DNA from: Pantoea latae | GTDB taxonomy: Bacteria > Pseudomonadota > Gammaproteobacteria > Enterobacterales > Enterobacteriaceae | Direction of reading: 5' to 3' | NCBI RefSeq assembly: GCF_002077695.1 | Contig: NZ_MWUE01000022.1 | Span: 186,001 to 250,000, forward strand | DNA: 64,000 nt | In this document: piece by piece, positions 56,601-64,000 of the stretch | Numbering within the stretch: position 1 is the stretch's first letter | How the letters are laid out: every line of letters starts with the position of its first letter | Program-made: the position numbers and the translations under genes | Notes under the pieces: model-generated | The model's input: only the letters and a program-made list of their open reading frames with translations | What the model was told of the DNA's origin: nothing | Database searches by the model: none

Positions 56601-59600
56601 CTACTCGCGCGCCAGTTCACGACGTTTTTGCCTGCGCCGCAGCTTATCCATATAGAGATAAACCACCGGCGTAGTGTAGAGCGTCAGCAGCTGGCTCATA
56701 ATCAGTCCGCCTGCGATGGTGATACCGAGCGGCTGACGCAGCTCTGCGCCGTCGCCGCTGGTGATCACCAGCGGCAGCGCGCCGAACAGCGCGGCGAGCG
56801 TGGTCATCAGTATCGGGCGAAAGCGCAGCAGACAGGCCTGGAAAATAGCGTCGCGCGCGCTCAGGTTGCCGCTGCGCTGGGCATCAAGAGCAAAATCCAC
56901 CATCATGATGGCGTTCTTCTTCACGATGCCGATCAGCAGCAGAATACCGATCAGGGCGATCAGGCTGAAAGGCGTATTGAACAGCGTCAGCGCCAGCAGC
57001 GCGCCGACCCCGGCCGAGGGCAGCGTCGAGAGAATGGTCAGCGGATGAACATAGCTCTCGTAGAGGATCCCCAGCACGATATAGACGGCGGCGATGGCGG
57101 CCAGCATCAGCCACAGCTGGCTGCTCTGCGACTGCTCAAACACCTGCGCGGTGCCGGCGAAGCTGCCGCGCACGCTGGAGGGCACGCCGATGGCGGTCAT
57201 GGTGCGGTCGATGGCCGCCGAGGCCTCCGACAGCGACACCCCTTCCGGCAGGTTGAAGGAGATGGTCGAGGCGGCGGAAAGTCCCTCATGGTTAACCGAC
57301 AGCGGCGCGTTGGCGGGCTGCCAGCGGGCGAACCACGCCAGTGGGATCGGCTTGCCGTCGCCGTTAATCACGAACATCTGATCCAACGCGCTGATATCCT
57401 GGGTGTAGCGCGGGTCGACCTCCATCACCACTTTGTACTGATTCAGCGGCTGATAGATGGTAGAGATCTGCCGCTGGCCGAAGGCGTTGTTCAGCAGGGC
57501 GTTCGCCTCGGAGACGTCGATGCCGAGGCGCGACATGCTCTCGCGGTCGTAGATCAACGCCATCTCGCTGCCTTTATCCTGCTGATCGGAGTTGACGTCC
57601 GCCAGCTGCGGCAGCGCCGAGAAGGCCTGGCGGATTTTCGGCTCCCATTCGCGCAGCGCGGCGAGATCGTCGGAGAGCAGCGAATACTGATAGCTGGCGT
57701 TCGACTCGCGGCCGCCGGCGCGCAGATCCTGCACCGCGTTGAGATAGAGATTTGCGCCTGGCTCTTTCGCCAGCTTCGCGCGCAGCCGGGCGATCACCGC
57801 CTGCGCGTTCTCGCTGCGTTCCGAGAGCGGCTTCAGCGAAATAAACATCGAGCCGCTGTTGGTGCGCATCCCGCCGGTAAAGCCGACGACGCTTTCAACC
57901 GCCGGATCGGCTTTTACGATCACCATAAAATCTTGCAGCTTCTGCCGCATCGCCTGAAAAGAGATGCTCTGATCGGCGGAGATCGAGCCGGAGAGGCGGC
58001 CGGTATCCTGTTCCGGCATAAAGGTTTTCGGCACCTGGATAAACAGCCAGACGGTCAGCGCGACGGTGGCGAACAGCAGCAGCAGCACCCAGCGCGCATG
58101 GTTCAGCACCCAGCCCAGCGAGCGGCCGTATCCCTGCTGGATCGCCAGCAGCATCCGGCCGGCGCCGCGCCGACGCGGCTGGCTGCGCGGCGCGTGCGGC
58201 TTCAGCAAATAGGCGCACATCATCGGCGTCAGGGTAAGGGAAACCACCATCGAGATGGCGATCGCCACCGACAGCGTAATGGCGAACTCCGAGAAGAAGC
58301 GGCCAATCAGCCCGCCGGTCATCAGCAGCGGCAAAAATACGGCGATCAGCGACAGGCTCATCGACAGCACGGTAAAGCCCACTTCCCGCACGCCGGTCAG
58401 CGCCGCCTGTAACGGTTTCATGCCCGCCTCGACGTGGCGTGCAATATTCTCCAGCACCACGATGGCGTCATCCACCACGAAACCGGTGGCGATGGTCAGC
58501 GCCATCAGCGACAGGTTATTCAGGCTAAAGCCGCACAGATACATGGCGGCGAAGGTGCCGATCAGCGACACCGGCACGGCGGCGGCGGGGATCAGCGTGG
58601 CGCGGGCGGAGCGCAGAAAAACGAACACCACCATAATCACCAGCGCCACGGCGATGGTCAGCGACTGCTCCACTTCATGCAGCGAAGCACGAATGGTCGG
58701 CGAGCGGTCCTGCGCGATCTGCAGATTGATGGCGGCGGGAATGGTCTGGTGCAGCGTCGGCAGCTCGGCGCGAATGCGATCCACGGTGTCGATCACGTTC
58801 GCCTCCGGGGTTTTACGCACCAGCAGCAGCACCGCCGGCTTGCCGTCCGCCATCCCGGCGTTGCGCACGTCCTGTACCGAATCCTGCACGCTGGCGACGT
58901 CGGCCAGCTTTACCGCCGCGCCGTTGCTGTAGTGCACCACCAGCGGCGCGTAGTCGCTGGCGGTTTTCAGTTCATCGTTGGTGCGCAGCTGCCAGCGCTG
59001 CTGAGGATCTTCCAGCGCGCCCTGCGGCCGACGCTGGTTGGCGTTGGCGATCGCCTCGCGCACCGCGTCCAGCGAGACGCCCTGATTGAACAGCGCCTGC
59101 GGATTCAGCGCGACGCGCACCGCAGGCAGCGAGCTGCCGCCGACCGTGACGTCGCCGACGCCTTCGATCTGCGACAGCTTCTGCGCCAGCTGGGTCGAGG
59201 CGTAGTCGTAGAGCTGGCCCGGATTATAGATATCCGAGGTCAGCGTCATGATCATAATCGGCGCGTCAGACGGGTTGACCTTGCGGTATGTCGGGCGGCT
59301 CGGCATCCCGGTCGGCAGCAGGCTCTGCGCCGCGTTGATCGCCGCCTGCACGTCGCGCGCGGCGCCGTTGATGTCGCGGTCGAAGTCGAGCACCAGGATA
59401 ATGCGCGTGCTGCCGAGCGAGCTGGTGGAGGTCATCTCGCTGACGCCGGCGATGCGCCCCAGCGAACGCTCCAGCGGCGTCGCCACTGACGACGCCATAA
59501 TCTCTGGCGACGCGCCCGGCAGCGAGGCGGAAATCACAATCACCGGAAAGTCCACCTGCGGCAGCGGCGCGACCGGCAGCAGGCGAAAGCCGAGCACGCC

Positions 59601-59672
59601 CGCCAGCGCAATGGCGAGAGTCAGCAGGGTGGTGGCCACCGGGCGGTGAATAAACAGCGCGAAGAACCTCAC
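56601..59672 (-). CDS. mdtC: RND multidrug efflux subunit MdtC
   Basis: 1023-residue inner-membrane RND pump subunit forming a heterotrimer with MdtB; with MdtA and TolC it exports bile salts, novobiocin and similar compounds. Twelve membrane segments with two large periplasmic loops are evident. Landmarks: [20 protein letters not shown] at the start, [19 protein letters not shown] (segment 4 proton-relay region near 395-413), FMPEQDTGR and [18 protein letters not shown] near the end. E. coli MdtC has 1025 residues. Its start overlaps the mdtB stop by four bases. Confidence 0.98.
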   Translation of the reverse strand: MRFFALFIHRPVATTLLTLAIALAGVLGFRLLPVAPLPQVDFPVIVISASLPGASPEIMASSVATPLERSLGRIAGVSEMTSTSSLGSTRIILVLDFDRDINGAARDVQAAINAAQSLLPTGMPSRPTYRKVNPSDAPIMIMTLTSDIYNPGQLYDYASTQLAQKLSQIEGVGDVTVGGSSLPAVRVALNPQALFNQGVSLDAVREAIANANQRRPQGALEDPQQRWQLRTNDELKTASDYAPLVVHYSNGAAVKLADVASVQDSVQDVRNAGMADGKPAVLLLVRKTPEANVIDTVDRIRAELPTLHQTIPAAINLQIAQDRSPTIRASLHEVEQSLTIAVALVIMVVFVFLRSARATLIPAAAVPVSLIGTFAAMYLCGFSLNNLSLMALTIATGFVVDDAIVVLENIARHVEAGMKPLQAALTGVREVGFTVLSMSLSLIAVFLPLLMTGGLIGRFFSEFAITLSVAIAISMVVSLTLTPMMCAYLLKPHAPRSQPRRRGAGRMLLAIQQGYGRSLGWVLNHARWVLLLLFATVALTVWLFIQVPKTFMPEQDTGRLSGSISADQSISFQAMRQKLQDFMVIVKADPAVESVVGFTGGMRTNSGSMFISLKPLSERSENAQAVIARLRAKLAKEPGANLYLNAVQDLRAGGRESNASYQYSLLSDDLAALREWEPKIRQAFSALPQLADVNSDQQDKGSEMALIYDRESMSRLGIDVSEANALLNNAFGQRQISTIYQPLNQYKVVMEVDPRYTQDISALDQMFVINGDGKPIPLAWFARWQPANAPLSVNHEGLSAASTISFNLPEGVSLSEASAAIDRTMTAIGVPSSVRGSFAGTAQVFEQSQSSQLWLMLAAIAAVYIVLGILYESYVHPLTILSTLPSAGVGALLALTLFNTPFSLIALIGILLLIGIVKKNAIMMVDFALDAQRSGNLSARDAIFQACLLRFRPILMTTLAALFGALPLVITSGDGAELRQPLGITIAGGLIMSQLLTLYTTPVVYLYMDKLRRRQKRRELARE

Positions 59673-62600
59673 TGCTCCGCCTCCCGGCCGCTAAAGCGGC
59701 GCCGCGCGGCGCGTCCCAGGCGGTCGAACAGCAGATAGATCACCGGCGTGGTGAACAGCGTCAGCACCTGGCTCAGGATCAGCCCGCCCACCATGGCGAT
59801 GCCGAGCGGATGGCGCAGCTCCGCGCCGACGCCGCTGCTGAGCATCAGCGGCAGCGCGCCCAGCAGCGCTGCCAGCGTGGTCATCAGGATCGGACGAAAG
59901 CGCAGCAGGCACGCCTGATAGATGGCGTCGTAGGGTGCCATGCCCTGTTCGCGCTCGGCGGCCAGCGCGAAGTCGATCATCATGATGGCGTTCTTCTTCA
60001 CGATGCCGATCAGCAGAATAATGCCGATAATGGCGACGATATCCAGCTCGCCGCCGCTCAGCATCAGCGCCAGCAGCGCGCCAACGCCGGCGGTGGGCAG
60101 CGTCGAAAGAATGGTGATGGGGTGGATAAAGCTCTCATAGAGCACGCCTAGCACGATATACATGGCGACGATGGCCGCGACGATCAGCCAGACGGTGCTG
60201 GTGAGCGCCGCCTCAAACGCCAGCGTGCTGCCCTGGAACTGGGTCATCAGCTCCGCGGGCATGCCGAGCTGCGCTTCCGCCGCGCTGACCGCCTTCACCG
60301 CGTCGCCCAGGGAATAGCCGTCGGCGACGTTGAAAGAGAAGGTCGCCGACGGGAACTGGTCGAGGTGGTTGACGCTCAGCGCGGTGTGACGCTGCTCAAC
60401 GCTGGCGATGGCGCTCAGCGGCACGCTGCCGCCGTCGCTGCTGGTGAGGCGGATGCCCTCCAGTCCCGCCAGCCCCGGCGTGGCGCGGTTATCCTGCTCC
60501 AGCACCACGCGGTACTGGTTCGCCTGGGTGTAGATAGTGGAGATCAGGCGCTGGCCAAAGGCGTTATAGAGCGCGTTGTCGACGTCCGCCATGCTGATGC
60601 CGAGGCGGCTGGCGCTGTCGCGATCGACGTTGACGTAGGCTTCCAGCCCCTGATCCTGCCAGTCGCTGCTGATATCGCGCAGCGCGGGCGACTGACGCAG
60701 CGCCTCCAGCAGCTGCGGCACCCAGTTGCTGAGCGACGCCAGCGAGCCGGACTGCAGCGTGAACTGATAGGGCGTGCGGCTTGCCTGGGTTTCGATGGTG
60801 AGATCCTGCACCGGCTGCAGCCAGAGCGTGACGCCGGGAAGCTGGCTGACCTGCTGCTGCAGCCGCTGCTGCACCTGCGGAATGCGATCGTCGCGCTCGC
60901 TCAGCGGCTTGAGGTTGATCTGCAGGCGCGCGCTGTTGAGCGCGGCGTTAGTGCCGTCGACGCCGACAAAAGAGGTCATGCTCTGCACCGCCGGATCTTT
61001 CATGATCAGCGAGGCGACGTCGCGCGTGCGCGCCGCCATGCTGGCGTAGGAGGCGCTTTGCGGCGCCTGCAGCGTGCCCTGAATAATGGAGTTATCCTGC
61101 TGCGGAAAAAAGCCCTTCGGGATCAGCACCCACAGCAGCACCGTCAGCAGCAGCGTGCCGAGCGCCACCGACAGCGTCAGCCAGGGATGCGCCAGCACCT
61201 TGCGCAGCCAGCCGCCGTAACCGGCGATCACCCGCTCGAAAAAGGCTTCGCTGGCGCGCGAAAAGCGGTTCTGCTTGCGCAGCGACTCGGCGCTCAGCAT
61301 GCGCGCGCACATCATCGGCGTCAGCGTCAGCGACACCACGGCGGAGATGAGGATCGCTACCGCCAGCGTCACGGCGAACTCGCGGAACAGGCGGCCGATT
61401 ACGTCGCCCATAAACAGCAGCGGGATCAGCACCGCGATCAGCGAAAAGGTGAGGGAGATAATGGTAAAGCCGATTTCGCCCGCGCCTTTGAGCGCCGCGT
61501 CCAGCGGTTTTTCGCCTTTCTCCAGATAGCGCGTGATGTTCTCGATCACCACAATGGCGTCGTCCACCACGAAGCCGGTGGCGATGGTCAGCGCCATCAG
61601 CGTCAGGTTATTAATGGAGAAGCCGAGGAAGTACATCGCGGCGAAGGTGCCCACCAGCGACAGCGGCACGGCGACGGCGGGAATAATCGTCGCCGGCACG
61701 TTGCGCAGAAACAGGTAGATAATCATCACCACCAGGCCGATGGCCAGCATCAGCTCGTGCTGGGTATCGGTGACCGAGGCGCGAATATTGGTGGTGCGGT
61801 CGGTCAGCAGCTGAACCTTGACCGACTTCGGCAGCGAGGCGGTGAGCGACGGCAGCAGCGCGCGGATATTGTCGGCGGTGGCGATAATGTTGGCGCCCGG
61901 CTGACGCTGCACGTTAAGCACGATGGCGGCTTCGCGGTTCGCCCAGGCGCCGAGCCAGCTATTTTCCGCGCCCTGTTCGATGGTGGCGACGTCGCCGAGC
62001 CGCACCGGCGCGCCGTTGTTATAGCTGACGATCAGCTGGCGGTAATCTTCTGCCGACTTCATCTGATCGTTGGCGGAGAGGGTAATCGAGCGCTCCGGGC
62101 CGTCGAGGCTGCCTTTCGCCGAGTTGACGTTGGCGCTGCTGATGGCGGTGCGCACCTGCTCGCTGGTCAGGCCGAGCGCCGCCAGCGCCTGCGCGTTCAT
62201 TTTCACCCGCACCGCCGGACGCTGGCCGCCGGAGAGCGTCACCAGCCCGACGCCGGAAACCTGGGAGATTTTCTGCGCCACGCGCGTCTCCACCATATCC
62301 TGTACCTGGGTCAGCGGCATGCTGCTGGTGGTGACCGCCAGCGTCATGATGGGCGGATCGGCGGGATTCACCTTGCTGTAGACTGGCGGATTGGGCAGGT
62401 CGTTGGGCAGCAGGCTGGTGGCGGCGTTGATGGCGGCCTGCACTTCCTGCTCGGCGACGTCGAGCGGCAGCGAGAGCTGGAACTGCAGGGTGATCACCGA
62501 GGCGCCGCCGGAGCTTTGCGACGCCATCTGCTTCAGCCCCGACATCTGGCCGAACTGGCGCTCAAGCGGCGCGGTAATAGCGGAAGTGGTGACGTCCGGG

Positions 62601-62791
62601 CTGGCGCCGGGATAGAGCGTCACCACCTGAATGGTAGGATAGTCCACTTCCGGCAGCGCCGACACCGGCAGAAAACGGTAGCCGAGAATGCCCGCCAGCA
62701 GAATGGCGATCATTAACAGCGTGGTGGCGACCGGACGTAAAATAAACTGACGCGACGGCCCGCCGCTGGCGTCAGGAGGCATCACCTGCAT
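59669..62791 (-). CDS. mdtB: RND multidrug efflux subunit MdtB
   Basis: 1040-residue RND subunit, same length as E. coli MdtB, pairing with MdtC in a B2C heterotrimer. It begins [20 protein letters not shown]. Motifs: [20 protein letters not shown] (segment 4 aspartates near 406), FFPQQDNSI, and [20 protein letters not shown] near the C-terminus. It overlaps mdtA by one base (the mdtA stop and mdtB ATG share an A) and mdtC by four, so mdtABC is tightly coupled. Confidence 0.98.
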   Translation of the reverse strand: MQVMPPDASGGPSRQFILRPVATTLLMIAILLAGILGYRFLPVSALPEVDYPTIQVVTLYPGASPDVTTSAITAPLERQFGQMSGLKQMASQSSGGASVITLQFQLSLPLDVAEQEVQAAINAATSLLPNDLPNPPVYSKVNPADPPIMTLAVTTSSMPLTQVQDMVETRVAQKISQVSGVGLVTLSGGQRPAVRVKMNAQALAALGLTSEQVRTAISSANVNSAKGSLDGPERSITLSANDQMKSAEDYRQLIVSYNNGAPVRLGDVATIEQGAENSWLGAWANREAAIVLNVQRQPGANIIATADNIRALLPSLTASLPKSVKVQLLTDRTTNIRASVTDTQHELMLAIGLVVMIIYLFLRNVPATIIPAVAVPLSLVGTFAAMYFLGFSINNLTLMALTIATGFVVDDAIVVIENITRYLEKGEKPLDAALKGAGEIGFTIISLTFSLIAVLIPLLFMGDVIGRLFREFAVTLAVAILISAVVSLTLTPMMCARMLSAESLRKQNRFSRASEAFFERVIAGYGGWLRKVLAHPWLTLSVALGTLLLTVLLWVLIPKGFFPQQDNSIIQGTLQAPQSASYASMAARTRDVASLIMKDPAVQSMTSFVGVDGTNAALNSARLQINLKPLSERDDRIPQVQQRLQQQVSQLPGVTLWLQPVQDLTIETQASRTPYQFTLQSGSLASLSNWVPQLLEALRQSPALRDISSDWQDQGLEAYVNVDRDSASRLGISMADVDNALYNAFGQRLISTIYTQANQYRVVLEQDNRATPGLAGLEGIRLTSSDGGSVPLSAIASVEQRHTALSVNHLDQFPSATFSFNVADGYSLGDAVKAVSAAEAQLGMPAELMTQFQGSTLAFEAALTSTVWLIVAAIVAMYIVLGVLYESFIHPITILSTLPTAGVGALLALMLSGGELDIVAIIGIILLIGIVKKNAIMMIDFALAAEREQGMAPYDAIYQACLLRFRPILMTTLAALLGALPLMLSSGVGAELRHPLGIAMVGGLILSQVLTLFTTPVIYLLFDRLGRAARRRFSGREAEQ

Positions 62792-64000
62792 TACTCGCGC
62801 GCTCCTTTCGCCGGCTGCGCCGCGCGGCTGCTTTTCAGCGCGGTGCTCTGCGGCGCAACCACTTCGACCTGGGCGCCCTCTGTCAGGCGATCCAGCCCGT
62901 CGGTCACCACGCGTTCCCCCGCGCTCAGCCCGGCGCTGATCACCACCTGCTGGCTATTCTGCAGCCCGGCGGTGACGCTCTTCTTGCTCACTTTATTGTC
63001 GCTGTTCACCACCCAGACGAAATGGCCCTCGTTGCCCATCTGCAGCGCGGCGGTGGGGATGACGATCGCATCCTGCAGGGTGTTGACCTTCAGCCGTGCG
63101 TTGACGAACTGGTTGGGAAAGAGCTTGTCGTCCTGATTGTCGAAGCGCGCTTTCATCTTGATGGTGCCGGTGGTGACGTCGATCTGGTTGTCGATGCTGA
63201 GCAGCGCGCCCTGGGTCAGCAGCGTCTGGTTGCTGCGATCCCAGGCCTCGACCAGCAGCGGCTGGCCGCTTTTTTGCGCCTGCATGATGTCGGGCAGCGC
63301 GTTTTCCGCCAGGCTGAACACCACGTCGATGGGATGGGTCTGGGTGATCACCACCAGGCCACTGGTGTCGCCGCTGGTGATGTAGTTGCCCACGTCGACC
63401 TGTTTCAGGCCGACGCGGCCAGCGATCGGCGCGGTAATGCGGCTGTAGGTCAGGTTAAGCTGGGCGCTGGCGACGCTGCCTTCGTCCGCCTTAATCGTGC
63501 CCTGGGTTTCGCTCACCAGCGAGCGCTGCGTATCCAGCTCCTGCTGCGATACCAGCGAGGTTTTCGCCAGCTTCTCAAAGCGCGCCAGATCGCGCCGCGC
63601 GTTCGCCAGCGTCGCCTGATCCTTCGCCAGCTGGCCCTGCGCCTGGGTCAGCGCCACCTGATAGGGACGCGGATCGATCTCCGCCAGCAGCTGACCCGCC
63701 TGCACCTGCTGCCCTTCCTGAAAGTGCAGCGCCATCAGTTCGCCGTCGACGCGGCTGCGCACCGTTACGGTACTGGCGGCGGTAACGGTGCCCAACCCGT
63801 TAAGAAAGTGCGGCACGCTCTGGCTCTCGGCGGTCGCGGCCTGAACCGGCGCCAGCGGTCGCGCCGCGCCGCCGCCTTTGCCACGGTGCGGGCGGGCGTC
63901 GGTTTGGGTGTCGGTGTCGGGCTGCGCGGGATGGTGCCACCAGAAATATCCGCCTGCGGCGACGGCAATCACCGCCAGCGCAATCAGGCTCTTTTTCAAC
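62791..64000 (-). CDS. mdtA: Membrane fusion protein MdtA, 5' end at or beyond window edge
   Basis: Periplasmic adaptor joining MdtBC to the TolC channel. At least 402 residues are in the window. An N-terminal membrane anchor ([19 protein letters not shown]) is followed by the lipoyl/barrel-sandwich domain ([21 protein letters not shown]), a coiled-coil hairpin ([20 protein letters not shown]), [20 protein letters not shown], the beta-barrel, and C-terminal [14 protein letters not shown]. The frame is open through the window edge; a TTG at 63999 is the only start seen, but the E. coli protein has a few more residues, so the true start probably lies outside. BaeR sites before it are not in the window. 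Confidence 0.95.
   Translation of the reverse strand, partial: LKKSLIALAVIAVAAGGYFWWHHPAQPDTDTQTDARPHRGKGGGAARPLAPVQAATAESQSVPHFLNGLGTVTAASTVTVRSRVDGELMALHFQEGQQVQAGQLLAEIDPRPYQVALTQAQGQLAKDQATLANARRDLARFEKLAKTSLVSQQELDTQRSLVSETQGTIKADEGSVASAQLNLTYSRITAPIAGRVGLKQVDVGNYITSGDTSGLVVITQTHPIDVVFSLAENALPDIMQAQKSGQPLLVEAWDRSNQTLLTQGALLSIDNQIDVTTGTIKMKARFDNQDDKLFPNQFVNARLKVNTLQDAIVIPTAALQMGNEGHFVWVVNSDNKVSKKSVTAGLQNSQQVVISAGLSAGERVVTDGLDRLTEGAQVEVVAPQSTALKSSRAAQPAKGARE

Noticed and set aside
60365-62716. 783-codon plus-strand open frame opposite mdtB, and similar ones opposite mdtC (56565-58412) and metG (34664-36025)
   Set aside because: They mirror real genes in GC-rich DNA, are rich in Arg/His/Gln, show no family motifs and lack ribosome sites.

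Overview
This window is chromosomal DNA of an enteric gamma-proteobacterium (Enterobacterales). The GC-rich third codon positions and the gene order suggest an Erwiniaceae member such as Pantoea, Mixta or Erwinia; that genus-level guess is inference. Almost every gene has a close E. coli counterpart and long blocks keep E. coli order. I see no rRNA, tRNA, CRISPR array, prophage or transposase gene.

Layout. (1) 1-9.8 kb: pdeN (c-di-GMP phosphodiesterase, cut by the window edge), mepS, lpxT, yeiR and efpL on the minus strand, then yeiW and the Cra-controlled fructose PTS operon fruBKA. (2) 9.75-10.4 kb: a gene-free, highly structured block between the convergent fruA and nfo. (3) 10.4-28.9 kb: nfo, yeiH, a DUF1232 gene, yeiE, lysP, a Fur-controlled FecCD-type ABC pair where E. 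coli has cirA, the formaldehyde detoxification pair fghA/frmA, a LysR regulator with a divergent YbfB-type MFS gene, folE, yeiB, galS and mglBAC. (4) 29.1-41.8 kb: sanA, maeA, cdd, yohJK, metG, apbC, a GNAT gene, the peroxide-defence pair ahpCF, an AEC transporter and a small CxxC protein. (5) 41.9-49.6 kb: TPP riboswitch with thiMD, then the sugar-acid locus rspA-rspB-ydfJ-ydfI with its regulator rspR. (6) 49.7-64 kb: yegS, the sRNA CyaR, trhP, and the envelope-stress/efflux operon mdtABC-mdtD-baeSR, interrupted by a VapBC toxin-antitoxin pair.

Regulation readable in the sequence: two Cra operators (fru), a Fur box (FecCD pair), GalR/GalS operators with CRP boxes (galS and mglB), a CytR/CRP region (cdd), an OxyR site (ahpC), a CRP box (rspA), a CRP-like box (cyaR), a TPP riboswitch (thiM) and a palindromic operator over the vapBC promoter.

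Most unusual content: five intergenic structured repeats of two types. Three C-type copies (17319-17507, 28982-29090, 34032-34139) have conserved interiors, while their outer arms differ in sequence between copies but stay complementary. Two A/B-type copies (9872-10076, 10154-10344) face away from each other between fruA and nfo and lie inside a 39-bp inverted repeat. Both types carry hairpins whose six-base loops fit A-N-G-G-A-N closed by C-G, the known consensus for CsrA/RsmA binding. That they bind CsrA is inference.
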